From an uncultured Muribaculaceae bacterium (GTDB lineage Bacteria; Bacteroidota; Bacteroidia; Bacteroidales; Muribaculaceae): a DNA stretch of 64,000 nucleotides. The translations under genes and the position numbers were made by a program. Positions 25,269 through 34,911 of the stretch are shown here, one piece after another; within the stretch, counting starts at the first letter, position 1; every line of letters starts with the position of its first letter. Under the pieces are notes generated by a model. That model had not been told where the DNA came from. It ran no database searches and was given only the letters and a program-made list of their open reading frames with translations. The stretch covers positions 1 through 64,000 of the forward strand of contig CAKUMB010000001.1 of NCBI GenBank assembly GCA_934667475.1, written 5' to 3'.

Positions 25269-28200
25269 TTAGAATGTCACGCTCAGGCCACACGAATAGG
25301 TGCGGGGGCTGGGCAGCGACCAGCAGTCGTAGCCCTCGCCGCCGGTGCCGCCTGCGGCTGCCGACATGGTGTTGCCGGCCACATCGATACCAGTGTAGTT
25401 GGTGATAGTGAAGAGGTCGTTGCCCGACACATACACGCTTGCGTTCTGCACTGCACCGCCGGTGACGCGCTTAAGCCAGCCAGTGGGCACCACATAGGCT
25501 AAGCGCAGCTCCTGGCAGCGGATGTAGTTGATTTTGTGCTGCACCCAGTCTTCGTCGGCACCGCCGTAAGGAGTCTTGCTCATGTCCACGGCAATGGTGT
25601 TGACGGTGCGGTCAGCCTCGTCCTGCTTGCCGTCGTAGAGCACGCCCTTGAACACGTATGAGCCCGACTCGCGCAGAGTAACCGAAGCATCGCTCAGGCC
25701 GTTGCCCATCATCGAGCGCATGGTGCCGTTGACCACGTCGGCGTGGTAGCGGCCCTGGAACATGGCGCTCAGGCGGAATGCCTTGTAGCTGAGGCTGGTG
25801 GTGATGCCGAAGCGCAGCTTGGGCTCGCGGTTGCCCAGAATGCTCCAATCCGAGCTGACGCGCGGCATACCAGTGGTGGGGTTGATGAGCACCTCGCCAT
25901 ATTTGTTGCGCTCATATGCGCGGCCGGTGACGGTGGTGATGGGACTGTGCAGCATCACGCCGTTGCGGATGTTACCCGAGTTCCAGGTGTAGGCGTTGTA
26001 ATACTCCTTGAGGTTTTCGGGCAGCTCCACGATTTCACTGCCGGTGTGCGATATGTTCAGGCCCACGTTCCAGCGCAGGTCGTTGGTGCGAAGCACGTCA
26101 ACATCCACGTGGCCTTCCCAGCCCCAAGTGTTGAATGTACCCACATTCATGTTGTTGAGGATGAAGCCGGTGGCGTAGCTCATGCGGAAGCCGGTCACAA
26201 TCTGGTCGGCGCAGTGTGTGCGGAACATTGTGAAGTCGGCGTTAACGCGGTCGTTCCAGAAGCGGCCTTCGAGACCAATCTCATAGCTGGTGGTCATCTC
26301 GGGCTTGAGGTTGCGGTTGGGGCCGGTGAAGCCATACTTGTAGCCGCCGCCTGTGAGGCCGGTGGGCTCGAGCTCGGGGTCGATTGACAGCGCGGGGGCG
26401 TCCTTACCCACCTGGGCGATGGCGCCGCGCAGCTTCAGGTAGTTGAGCCAGCTGAGGTTTTTAAGGGGCTTGAGTTCGGTGAACACAAACGAGCCCTCAA
26501 CGGCGGGATAGAAGAACGAGCGGTTGTCGACGGGCAGCGTCGACGACCAGTCGTTACGGAAGCGGAAGGTGAGGAAGGCCATGTTGTTGTAGCCAAACTC
26601 TGCCTGGCCCGAGATGGCCTGGATGCGGCGCTTGGTGGAGCGCTTCTTGCTCACCACGGTCGACTCGGTGCAGTTGTTGATCGAGTAGAAGTCGATCACC
26701 TTGAAGTTGCCGCCCGAGCTTGCGAGGCTGGTAACGCCCGTCTCAAGCTGGTGGTAGCCAAACTGCACGCCGAAGTTAAACTTGTCGTTGAAGAAGTTGT
26801 TGTTGTATCCGGCCAGGATGTTGATGGTCGGGTCGTTGGTGTTATACTTGGCTATGTTGTAGTAGCCAGAGTTGTTGCTGTCGTCCGACGACTGGTTGTT
26901 GCTGCGGTAGTAGGGGTGTTTGCCGCTCTCATACGACGAGGTGCTCACGTCCCAGCCAAACTGAGCGCGCAGGTAGGTGTGCTCCACGGGGGTGATGTTG
27001 AGCGAGAAGGCGCTGATGATGCGGTCGGTGACGTCGTAGTTCAGGTTCTTGTACAAGCCGAAGAGCGGGTTGAGCATATCGGTGTCGGTGTAATACTCAG
27101 GATAGCGCATGTGGGCGCCGTCCTCGGCCATGTAGTTGGCCATGTTGTCCATGCTGGGCCATGTGTAGGAGCGTGCAATCGGGCCCGAGCTTCCGCGCAG
27201 GGCCTTGTGGTTCTTTTGGTTCACATACTGCATGCTGCCCTCGAATTTGAGCCACTTGGTGAGCTCGGCGCGGCCCGAGAGCGAGAGGTTGGTGCGCTTG
27301 AGGTCGGTGGTCTTGATCACACCGCTCTGGTCGATGAAGCCTGCCGATGCACGCACCGACATGCGGTCGTTACCAGCCTCGAGCGAGAGGTTGTGCTTCT
27401 GCATGAAACCGGTTTGAATCACAGCGCCAGCATTGTCGTAGTAAGGCACTGCGCCGTCGTATTTCGAGCCGAAGTGCGAAGTGTAGTAGTAGTTGGTGGT
27501 GCCATAGGCACCGTTGGCATACACGTCCTGGATTTTGGGCCAGCCGTAAGCCTTCGACCAAGAGAGCTGGTTGCTGTAGGTGACGCGTGCGCGTCCGCTG
27601 TGGCCCTTCTTGGTGGTGATGATGATGGCGCCGTTGCTGGCGTCGCTACCATAGAGAGCTGCTGCGGCCGCACCCTTAAGCACGGTCATGCTCTCGATGT
27701 CCTCGGGGTTGAAGTCGTTGCCGCGCGACGAGAAGTCGGTTGAGCGCACGCTCATGCCGGTCACGTCATCGGCAGCGGCAAAGCCGGTGGTGGGGTTGAA
27801 CGAAGAGTTGTTCATGGGCACACCGTCGACCACATACAGCGGCTGGTTGTTGCCCGAGAGAGATGTGGCGCTGCGCAGCACCACCGAAGTGGATGCACCC
27901 GGTGCACCGCCCGAGCTGGTGACCGTCATACCCGACACACGGCCTTGCAGTGCCGAGATGAAGTCGGTGCGGCCCGACTCGGTGATGTCGACTGCCTTGA
28001 TGTTTTGTGCCGAAGAGCCCACGGCTCTTGCCACACGCTTCATGCCAAACTCGGCGGTGATCACCACCTCGTTGAGCTGGTTGCTGTTGGTGGCCAGAGT
28101 CACTTGAGCCGCATTGGCGGCATTCATTTCAAGCGATTTGTAGCCCACATACGAGAACACCAGAGTGGCGTTTTTGGCGGCTTTCAGCGAATACCGTCCG

Positions 28201-28406
28201 TCGAGGTCGGTAACCGTGCCCTGCTTTGTGCCCTTCACCTTCACGGTGACGCCAATCAGGGGTTCGCCATTGGAGTCTTTAACGACGCCTGTCACTTTGC
28301 CGTCTTGCGCAGCCGCAGTGAAGCCCACGCTGCCGGAACTTGATATTCCGGCAGGCGCTCCACAAGCTATAGCCAGCGCAGCCAGCAATACACATTGCTT
28401 TTTCAT
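25269..28406 (-). CDS. SusC/RagA-family TonB-dependent outer-membrane transporter (second pair)
   Basis: A 1045-residue TonB-dependent transporter with the same order of parts as the first: signal peptide (MKKQCVLLAALAIACG), carboxypeptidase-D-like domain (VTGVVKDSNGEPLIGVTV), TonB-box region (LNEVVITAEFGMK), plug (SALQGRVSGMTV; SVVLRSATS; PLYVVDGVP) and a barrel ending in Phe (CGLSVTF). I start it at the ATG at 28406; a GTG two codons upstream is in frame. It heads the operon SusC-SusD-lipoprotein and is divergent from proB. The barrel sequence differs clearly from that of the first SusC, so the ligands probably differ. Confidence 0.95.
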   Translation of the reverse strand: MKKQCVLLAALAIACGAPAGISSSGSVGFTAAAQDGKVTGVVKDSNGEPLIGVTVKVKGTKQGTVTDLDGRYSLKAAKNATLVFSYVGYKSLEMNAANAAQVTLATNSNQLNEVVITAEFGMKRVARAVGSSAQNIKAVDITESGRTDFISALQGRVSGMTVTSSGGAPGASTSVVLRSATSLSGNNQPLYVVDGVPMNNSSFNPTTGFAAADDVTGMSVRSTDFSSRGNDFNPEDIESMTVLKGAAAAALYGSDASNGAIIITTKKGHSGRARVTYSNQLSWSKAYGWPKIQDVYANGAYGTTNYYYTSHFGSKYDGAVPYYDNAGAVIQTGFMQKHNLSLEAGNDRMSVRASAGFIDQSGVIKTTDLKRTNLSLSGRAELTKWLKFEGSMQYVNQKNHKALRGSSGPIARSYTWPSMDNMANYMAEDGAHMRYPEYYTDTDMLNPLFGLYKNLNYDVTDRIISAFSLNITPVEHTYLRAQFGWDVSTSSYESGKHPYYRSNNQSSDDSNNSGYYNIAKYNTNDPTINILAGYNNNFFNDKFNFGVQFGYHQLETGVTSLASSGGNFKVIDFYSINNCTESTVVSKKRSTKRRIQAISGQAEFGYNNMAFLTFRFRNDWSSTLPVDNRSFFYPAVEGSFVFTELKPLKNLSWLNYLKLRGAIAQVGKDAPALSIDPELEPTGLTGGGYKYGFTGPNRNLKPEMTTSYEIGLEGRFWNDRVNADFTMFRTHCADQIVTGFRMSYATGFILNNMNVGTFNTWGWEGHVDVDVLRTNDLRWNVGLNISHTGSEIVELPENLKEYYNAYTWNSGNIRNGVMLHSPITTVTGRAYERNKYGEVLINPTTGMPRVSSDWSILGNREPKLRFGITTSLSYKAFRLSAMFQGRYHADVVNGTMRSMMGNGLSDASVTLRESGSYVFKGVLYDGKQDEADRTVNTIAVDMSKTPYGGADEDWVQHKINYIRCQELRLAYVVPTGWLKRVTGGAVQNASVYVSGNDLFTITNYTGIDVAGNTMSAAAGGTGGEGYDCWSLPSPRTYSCGLSVTF

Positions 28407-28644
28407 ACGCACGTTTTGTTTAGTTTTAGAGTTTATTGTGGTTATATATCAGGGATTTGGATATATCTCCAGATTTTATCAGTTGCGAATTTAAGCAAAA
28501 TTTCACTAAAATCACAAATATATTTGAAAAATCGGTGTGATGAGCGTGTTTTTTGTGCGGTATATGGCGATCCTGTTAACAATATTTCAATTGTTAACAT
28601 CACAGGGGGCTGCATGGCGCGCGGGGGCTTACGCGGAAAATGTG

Positions 28645-28652
28645 TAAATTTG
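28645..28652 (+). promoter_or_regulatory. -7 element of proB-proA
   Basis: TAAATTTG matches the -7 consensus exactly and lies 21 bases before the proB ATG. No clear -33 TTG is seen at the right distance. Confidence 0.55.
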
Positions 28653-28673
28653 CAGCAACAAATTCAAAGCACA

Positions 28674-29792
28674 ATGGCAAATTCTGACAACAGCGGCTCG
28701 CAGTGGAGCCGCATCACCGTGAAAATTGGCAGCAACGTGCTCACGCGCCCCGACGGCACGCTCGACATAACGCGCATGAGCGCCATAGTCGACCAGGTGG
28801 CGCAGCTGCGACGCATGGGCGTGGAGGTGACCATGGTGTCGAGCGGCGCCATGGCATGCGGACGCGGGCTGATGCGGGGGCGCTGCGACGAGCGGCAGCT
28901 CGACGCCGTGGCCGCCCGGCAGCTGTATTCGGCCGTGGGCCAGGCGCAGCTCATGCGCCGCTACTGCGACTTCTTTGCCGACCACGGCATTGCCTGCGGG
29001 CAGGTGCTCACCACAAAGGCCAGCCTTGGCACACGCGCCCACTACCTCAACCAAAAGCGGTGCATGGAGGTGATGCTGGAGCACGGCGTGATTCCCATAG
29101 TCAACGAAAACGACACCATCTCGGTGACCGAGCTGATGTTTACCGACAACGACGAGCTGTCGGGCATGGTGGCCGCCATGATGGGCGCGCAGGCGCTGGT
29201 GATACTGAGCAATGTGGACGGCGTGTATGACGGCAACCCCGCCGACCCGGCCTCGCACGTGATTGCCACCATCGACCCGCGCCGCCGCCTGGCCGACACC
29301 AGCTTCATCCAGCAGAGCAAGTCGAGCTTCGGGCGCGGCGGAATGGCCACGAAATACGGCATTGCGCGCAAGGTGGCCAGCGAGGGCATAGCTGTGGCTA
29401 TTGCCAACGGCCGCCGCACCGACATAGTGCTACACGTGGCACGGGGCGACCGCTCGGTGCCCTACACGCTGTTTGCCCCGTCGGCCCGGCCTGTGTCGAG
29501 CCTCAAGAAGTGGATTGCCCACAGCGAGGGCTTTGCCAAGGGCGAGATACACATCAACGCCGGCGCCTGCCAGGCCCTGCTGGGCACCGGACGCGCCACC
29601 AGCGTGCTGCCCGTGGGCGTGACTGCCGTGGAGGGCGACTTCAAGCGCGACGACATAGTGCGCGTAATTGGCCCCGACGGAGCCGTGGTGGCCTACGGGC
29701 GCGTGGCCTGCGACTCGGCCAAGGCGCGCGCCACCGCCGGGCAGCAAGGCGCCCGCCCGCTGATTCACTACGACTACCTGTATATTGACTAA
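28674..29792 (+). CDS. proB: glutamate 5-kinase
   Basis: A 372-residue enzyme that phosphorylates glutamate in the first step of proline synthesis; feedback inhibition by proline is usual in the family. The amino-acid-kinase domain has TVKIGSNVLTRPDG, VSSGAMACGRG, NENDTIS and LSNVDGVYDGNP; the glycine-rich GRGGMATK precedes a C-terminal PUA domain of about 90 residues. I start it at MANSDNSGS (28674), right behind a -7 promoter element. The long upstream reading frame has no homology. proA follows after 32 bases, so the two form one operon. Confidence 0.96.
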   Translation: MANSDNSGSQWSRITVKIGSNVLTRPDGTLDITRMSAIVDQVAQLRRMGVEVTMVSSGAMACGRGLMRGRCDERQLDAVAARQLYSAVGQAQLMRRYCDFFADHGIACGQVLTTKASLGTRAHYLNQKRCMEVMLEHGVIPIVNENDTISVTELMFTDNDELSGMVAAMMGAQALVILSNVDGVYDGNPADPASHVIATIDPRRRLADTSFIQQSKSSFGRGGMATKYGIARKVASEGIAVAIANGRRTDIVLHVARGDRSVPYTLFAPSARPVSSLKKWIAHSEGFAKGEIHINAGACQALLGTGRATSVLPVGVTAVEGDFKRDDIVRVIGPDGAVVAYGRVACDSAKARATAGQQGARPLIHYDYLYID

Positions 29793-29824
29793 CGAAAACT
29801 CTTTTTCACACAAACAATCACAAT

Positions 29825-31060
29825 ATGAACATATTCGAGCAGGCACGCCAAGGTGCGCGCCAATTAAATTTGCTTAGCGAAGACCGCATCAATGCGGTGC
29901 TGCTGCACCTGGCCGACGCCACCATGGAGGCCCAGGGCGAGATTCTGGAAGCCAACGCCCGCGACCTCGCACTGAAGGACCCGGCCGACCCAAACTACGA
30001 CCGGCTGAAGCTGACGCCGGCACGCATTGCCGAGATTGCCGACGCACTGCGCAGCGTGGCCGCCCTACCGAGCCCGCTGGGACGCACGCTTGACCAGTGG
30101 ACGCGCCCCAATGGCATGACCATTACCAAGGTGAGCGTGCCCTTTGGCGTGATAGGCATAATATATGAGGCCCGACCCAACGTGACGTTCGACGTGTTTT
30201 CGCTGTGTCTGAAGGCCGGCAGCGCCGTGGTGATGAAGGGCGGCCGCGACGCCCAGGAGTCGAACCGCGCCATAGTGGCGCTCATACACCGCGTGCTCGA
30301 GCGCGAGGGTCTGAGCACAGCCGTGGCCACACTGCTGCCCGCCACCCACGAGGCGGCTGCGCAGCTTATGCAGGCCGTGGGGCTGGTCGACCTCATAATT
30401 CCGCGCGGCGGCCGCAAGCTCATCGACTTTGTGCGCAGCCACTCGCTGGTGCCCGTAATCGAGACCGGCGCCGGCATTTGCCACGCCTACTTCCACCACA
30501 GCGGCGACCTTGACAAGGGCCGCAGCATAGTGCTAAACGCCAAGACGCGCCGCGTGAGCGTGTGCAACGCCCTCGACTGCCTGCTGGTGGACCGCAGCCG
30601 CCTCAGCCAGCTGCCCGAGCTGGTGGAGCCGCTGGCAGCCAAAAATGTGGTGCTGCACGCCTGCCCCGAGGCATTTGAGGCCCTCAATGGGCACTACCCG
30701 CTGCTGCAGCACGCCGACGACGGCTGCTGGGGCCGCGAGTGGCGCGACTACGCCATGTCGGTGCGCGTGGTGAGCGGCATCGACGAGGCCCTGAGCCACA
30801 TAGCCCGCTACTCGTCGCGCCACAGCGAGAGCATCATTGCCGACGACGCCGAGGCGTGCCGCCGCTTCACGCGCGAGGTGGACGCCGCCTGCGTCTACAC
30901 CAATCTGCCCACCTCGTTCACCGACGGCGGCCAGTTTGGCTTCGGTGCCGAGATAGGCATCAGCACCCAGAAGCTGCACGCCCGCGGCCCCATGGGCCTG
31001 CCCGAAATCACCACCTACAAATATGTGATTGCTGGCGACGGACAGACGCGCGAGCCCTGA
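29825..31060 (+). CDS. proA: gamma-glutamyl phosphate reductase
   Basis: A 411-residue NADPH-dependent reductase making glutamate-5-semialdehyde from glutamyl phosphate, the second step of proline synthesis. Family marks are YEARPNVTFD near residue 115, KGGRDAQESN, IPRGGRKLI and the catalytic cysteine region VSVCNALDCLLVD; the C-terminal GPMGLPEITTYKYV closes the fold. Length is normal (E. coli 417). It is the second gene of the proBA operon and is followed by a strong hairpin. Confidence 0.97.
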   Translation: MNIFEQARQGARQLNLLSEDRINAVLLHLADATMEAQGEILEANARDLALKDPADPNYDRLKLTPARIAEIADALRSVAALPSPLGRTLDQWTRPNGMTITKVSVPFGVIGIIYEARPNVTFDVFSLCLKAGSAVVMKGGRDAQESNRAIVALIHRVLEREGLSTAVATLLPATHEAAAQLMQAVGLVDLIIPRGGRKLIDFVRSHSLVPVIETGAGICHAYFHHSGDLDKGRSIVLNAKTRRVSVCNALDCLLVDRSRLSQLPELVEPLAAKNVVLHACPEAFEALNGHYPLLQHADDGCWGREWRDYAMSVRVVSGIDEALSHIARYSSRHSESIIADDAEACRRFTREVDAACVYTNLPTSFTDGGQFGFGAEIGISTQKLHARGPMGLPEITTYKYVIAGDGQTREP

Positions 31061-31097
31061 CACGGCAGCGTTGCACACAACACACACGCGACATTAT

Positions 31098-31136
31098 AAA
31101 ATGGCGACACCTATGCAATGTCGCCATTTTTTATTA
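31098..31136 (+). terminator. terminator of proBA
   Basis: 12-bp stem AAAATGGCGACA (31098-31109) with TGTCGCCATTTT (31119-31130), running into further T-rich sequence. Confidence 0.88.
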
Positions 31137-31172
31137 TTTTTGTTGCACCGTTTCTTTGTCTTGCAACAGGCC

Positions 31173-32825
31173 ATGGCCAAGTTATTGCTTCACATAATGC
31201 TGCTGGGACTGCTGACCGCTGCTGTGGCCGGCTGCACTGGTACGCCTGACGGCCGCCTCACCGCCGCCGACAGCCTGATGTGGACCCGACCCGACAGCTC
31301 ACTCATACGGCTTGCCGAAGTCGACACATGCCAGCTGGGCGAGGCCGACCGCGCCTATTACGCGCTGCTGCTGACGCAAGCCAACTACCGGAACTACATC
31401 AAGGCCACATCCGACAGCATGATTAACCGCGCCGTGGCCTATTATGAGCATCACGGGCCGCAAGAGCGGCTCACCCGCGCACTGCTATACAAAGGGGCCG
31501 TGCTCGACGAGCTTGGCCGCCCCGCCGATGCGATGCTCAGCTACAAAAAGGCCGAGTTTGCAGCCGACACCGCCGACTACCGCAACCTGGCCCTCATACA
31601 TTTAGGCATAGCTGAAATGTATAAGGGACTCTATGCCGGCAATGGAGCCGACATTGAAAACTACGAAGAGGCCTATTCGTATTTCGTGAAAACCGGTAAC
31701 AAGCCCAAGCAACTGGTGTGCCTGTCGTCGATTGGCCAAAGATTACGAATGACAAACCCCGCGCTGGCCGAGAAATACTTAAACAAGGCCCTATCGCTGG
31801 CCACTGCACTAAATGACAGCAATGAGATTTATGGCAACTTGGAGTTTTTGTCGCGGTGCTATTTCATCAACAAAGACTATGGAAAAGCCAAAGAGACTGC
31901 CCTAAAATGCATTGCCGAAGGTGGAGACTGGGCATCCTACGACAGCTACATAAATCTTGCCCGAACTTATGCCAAGCTTCACAAGCCTGACTCTGCAAGA
32001 ATATATATAAATAAGTGGCACGTGGACACGGCATGCGACTACCAGCGCGTTGAATACTACTACACCGTGTCGGACTTATTTACTGAAGAAGGGCGCGCTG
32101 TGGAAGCTAATGCACTGCTTAAACTTGCCGAAAGCCTGTCAGACTCTATGGCCAACACACCATCACTCAACAGCATCGCAAAAATTGACAGAGATGAGGT
32201 GAACAACACGCTATGCCTAAATAAAAGCGACAAGAACAGCCAAAAACGGCTGTTTGTTCTTATTATAGTGGTTGTGGCCATCTGCTTTAGCATTGTTTTA
32301 TATTTGCTGCATTCCAACTCCAGACGCAAATCGCTATACATAGCAATGCTACAGAAACAGATGAGGGATGCGAATGAAAAAATAGAGGCACAACGACATG
32401 CCTCATTGCTTGAAATGATGAATCGCGAAAAAAAATTAAGACACATCATATCGAAGCAAATCGAATCGTTTCAGCACCTTATTTCCACAAGCTACTACGA
32501 ACCGAAAAAGTTTGAAAATGAGTTCAACAAAGCATACAAACTCATACAAGAAAAAGACCAATGCTTTTGGACAGAGCTACAATATTTTGTTGATGCAAAT
32601 TATAACCTCATAATCAGCAAGTGTCTTAAGACAAACCCCAACCTCTCAAAAGAAGATATTGGTATAATTTGCCTGATGAGTTGTGGCTTTTCCTACATCG
32701 AAATTGCTATTTGCCTCGACTATAAAAAGGAATATATGAGCGTAAAGCGCAAACGCATCGCACAGAAACTCGGCTTAAATGAAACACTCATTAATTTTGT
32801 GAAAAGGGAAGCCCAAACACAATAA
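31173..32825 (+). CDS. membrane-tethered TPR/helix-turn-helix regulator with lipobox
   Basis: A 550-residue protein. It starts with a lipoprotein-like signal (AVAGC, Cys at 21), followed by about 320 residues of TPR-like helical repeats (LTRALLYKGAVLDELGRPAD; NKPKQLVCLSSIGQ). One strong membrane helix lies near residues 360-382 (LFVLIIVVVAICFSIV), then a charged coiled coil (to about 440), then a cytosolic C-terminal domain with a LuxR-like helix-turn-helix (LSKEDIGIICLMSCGFSYIEIA; MSVKRKRIAQKLGL). This layout, known in Bacteroidetes, would sense in the periplasm and bind DNA in the cytosol. Codon use shifts from G/C-rich to A/T-rich along the gene. The exported cassette 33005-35511 lies 179 bases downstream with its own promoter and is a plausible target. 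Confidence 0.82.
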   Translation: MAKLLLHIMLLGLLTAAVAGCTGTPDGRLTAADSLMWTRPDSSLIRLAEVDTCQLGEADRAYYALLLTQANYRNYIKATSDSMINRAVAYYEHHGPQERLTRALLYKGAVLDELGRPADAMLSYKKAEFAADTADYRNLALIHLGIAEMYKGLYAGNGADIENYEEAYSYFVKTGNKPKQLVCLSSIGQRLRMTNPALAEKYLNKALSLATALNDSNEIYGNLEFLSRCYFINKDYGKAKETALKCIAEGGDWASYDSYINLARTYAKLHKPDSARIYINKWHVDTACDYQRVEYYYTVSDLFTEEGRAVEANALLKLAESLSDSMANTPSLNSIAKIDRDEVNNTLCLNKSDKNSQKRLFVLIIVVVAICFSIVLYLLHSNSRRKSLYIAMLQKQMRDANEKIEAQRHASLLEMMNREKKLRHIISKQIESFQHLISTSYYEPKKFENEFNKAYKLIQEKDQCFWTELQYFVDANYNLIISKCLKTNPNLSKEDIGIICLMSCGFSYIEIAICLDYKKEYMSVKRKRIAQKLGLNETLINFVKREAQTQ

Positions 32826-32945
32826 AATCAACCTGATTTCACCTTGGGGAACGCCTCATTTACACCTGATACAAACTTTTTGATTCCATCAACCATAACA
32901 CACTGCTTAGCAATGTGTTACAAATCAACTGATACAAGGTTTCTT

Positions 32946-32977
32946 TTGTGTTTTTACGCTATTTTGCCATACCTTTG
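32946..32977 (+). promoter_or_regulatory. promoter of the exported three-gene cassette
   Basis: TTG (32946-32948), 21 bases, then TACCTTTG (32970-32977), a full -33/-7 match. Transcription would begin near 32984, about 20 bases before the ATG at 33005. Confidence 0.75.
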
Positions 32978-33004
32978 CAGCAACGAAAAATCACAAAACG
33001 AACG

Positions 33005-33361
33005 ATGCTAAAACTTAATTTTCTTAAGTTGTGTATTTGCTTAATTTGCACAAGTTCCACCCTGGCCGCAGAGAGGCAAATAAGCACAGTTGAAAAAAGG
33101 AAACACAACGGGCACTCTGAAAACCCCACTGCACCTCCAACTGTGACTTATGACGATGACAACGGCACTGTAAAAATCACTACCGACTCAGCGCAAGTGG
33201 GCAGCGCTGTTACAGTGACTAACGAGTCGGGAGAAACCGAACTGCAAGCAAGCACCTATTCAACGAAATCAGTTTTTCCACTTTTCCCCATTGATGGAGA
33301 AACGCTGACAATTTCAATTGTCACAACCAGTGGCAGCACATTTGAGGGGACAATTCACTAA
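33005..33361 (+). CDS. small secreted protein, DUF3244-like
   Basis: A 118-residue protein with a signal peptide (LKLCICLICTSSTLAA) and a mature domain of about 95 residues. The pattern VTYDDDNGTVKITTDS, then VTVTNESGETELQAST, then LTISIVTTSGSTFEGTIH is that of the single Ig-like beta-sandwich seen in Bacteroidales DUF3244 proteins; this is by eye and not certain. First gene of a three-gene operon (25 bases to the next), directly behind a consensus promoter. Codon use is more A/T-rich than in the flanking proBA and trpS. Function unknown. Confidence 0.72.
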   Translation: MLKLNFLKLCICLICTSSTLAAERQISTVEKRKHNGHSENPTAPPTVTYDDDNGTVKITTDSAQVGSAVTVTNESGETELQASTYSTKSVFPLFPIDGETLTISIVTTSGSTFEGTIH

Positions 33362-33386
33362 TTAATTTTATTAAAAAGCCCAAAAA

Positions 33387-34898
33387 ATGAAACTAAAAAA
33401 AACATTAATCTTTGGACTAACAATGTTGGTCATGGCATCATGCCAAGACCCAGATTTCACGCCTGCTCCCGAAAAGCAGACCGGTAACGAAACAAGCAGC
33501 ATCAACAACGACATTGGATTGCTTAGTTTCAAATCAGCCGATGAGCTGAATGAAGCCATGCAAACCATGCATGCTGTTCAGCGTGTGCCAAAGGGCATGA
33601 TTGATGTGCCCCTCGACACAGCCAGGGGCGATGACTTTAAAGACATATTCACCCCTGTTGGTGAACTGGTGGAATATGCACAAATTGACCCGATTATTGA
33701 ACTTGAGTTGGCAGCTTCAAGGAACTACATAGAAGACACAGGAATGTTTGACGACACTCCTATATATGAGGCGTATGGTTATGATGATCTGGTTCCTGAA
33801 AACGACTTCGCCAAGCTACTGAATGCGCGTGGCGAGATAGAGGTGAATGACACTGTGTATAAAGTGTCGAAACAGGGCACTTATTTCTTTCATGTGTCGC
33901 TGTATAAATACTTCACCAATAGGTATAAGGATTTGGAATGCACTGATGGAAAGAAGGTGTCAGACAAGACCTATTTAGTGGATGACAATGGCATATACCG
34001 TTATGAAACTTTTGACTCAATTGACACGGTGGACGCTGAAGATTCTGTGTTGCCCGACACGCTGGATGAAAACTTTAACATACCGTTTACTCCTCCATTG
34101 AAGTCATCCTACTCCGAGGAGGTGCCGTGGGATAAACTTCCCACGTATGATGCCGACGCCAAAACCGTTATCGGCAAACTCTGGCAGAGCCTTTTCGGCC
34201 GTAATAAATCACAAACCTACAAGATTTCAAAGAAACGCCGTGTAAGAGGCAAGTTCTACTTTTTCAACTATCGCGTGCACGTGTCAACTGGCGTGCAGGT
34301 GGAGATGCAAAAGAAGAACTGGATTGGCTGGAGTGGAACTGAGGCCGACAAACTTACCATAAACTGGCACAATATCGTATTTGAAACAAAGTATCCATCA
34401 CCAGTTCCAAATGGTTACTATCAAAAGAACGCACTGGCTGTATCACCGGCAGAAGAACGTATGATGATTGGCTACACCGATAAAATTCCTGTAGTGTCAA
34501 TTTTAGGTTATGATATAAGCGACAGCGAACTCAACTCATTAGTCAGCAAATCGGCAAGCGAGGTGTATTCATATTTGAAAGGTAAAATCGGCAAACCTAT
34601 ACCTGGTAACGCAAGGGCATACATGCTTTATGGAGAAAGGAGAGTTATCACAATTTTACCTGATGGGTATATTGACGGAAATCGCAAAAAAGAGATCGAG
34701 AAGAAATTTTTTGACGATTGGAGGTTTGCGGTATCCTTGAATTTAACTAACTTCGCAAGCAGTTGGAAATCATGGTTAAAATTCATGAATGGCCAGTCGA
34801 TAAGCGACCCCAAACTTATTTGCGGTGAGGTGAGAGTTGCAGCATCGCTTGACAACAAATGGGGAGGCATGAAAATAATCAAACAAGCAAAGAAATAA
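33387..34898 (+). CDS. large lipoprotein of unknown function
   Basis: A 503-residue lipoprotein: signal peptide and lipobox VMASC, Cys at 19, then an acidic linker (QDPDFTPAPEKQ). The rest looks like a mixed alpha/beta ectodomain with an acidic middle (VDAEDSVLPDTLDEN near residues 215-230) and a basic second half (KISKKRRVRGKFYFFNY). I recognise no enzyme or binding motif. It lies between a small secreted protein (25 bases upstream) and a small beta-barrel (13 bases downstream) in one operon, so a joint role at the outer membrane is likely. A/T-rich codons suggest acquisition by transfer or weak expression. Confidence 0.72.
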   Translation: MKLKKTLIFGLTMLVMASCQDPDFTPAPEKQTGNETSSINNDIGLLSFKSADELNEAMQTMHAVQRVPKGMIDVPLDTARGDDFKDIFTPVGELVEYAQIDPIIELELAASRNYIEDTGMFDDTPIYEAYGYDDLVPENDFAKLLNARGEIEVNDTVYKVSKQGTYFFHVSLYKYFTNRYKDLECTDGKKVSDKTYLVDDNGIYRYETFDSIDTVDAEDSVLPDTLDENFNIPFTPPLKSSYSEEVPWDKLPTYDADAKTVIGKLWQSLFGRNKSQTYKISKKRRVRGKFYFFNYRVHVSTGVQVEMQKKNWIGWSGTEADKLTINWHNIVFETKYPSPVPNGYYQKNALAVSPAEERMMIGYTDKIPVVSILGYDISDSELNSLVSKSASEVYSYLKGKIGKPIPGNARAYMLYGERRVITILPDGYIDGNRKKEIEKKFFDDWRFAVSLNLTNFASSWKSWLKFMNGQSISDPKLICGEVRVAASLDNKWGGMKIIKQAKK

Positions 34899-34911
34899 CA
34901 AAACTGAAACG

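Noticed and set aside
16897..28406. Polysaccharide utilisation locus
   Set aside because: SusC/SusD pairs are present, but no carbohydrate-active enzyme, sulfatase or hybrid two-component/ECF regulator is linked, so I do not call it a glycan locus.
31700..34900. Mobile element or genomic island from the A/T-rich composition
   Set aside because: No integrase, transposase, direct repeats or tRNA border was found around it. Composition alone is not enough.
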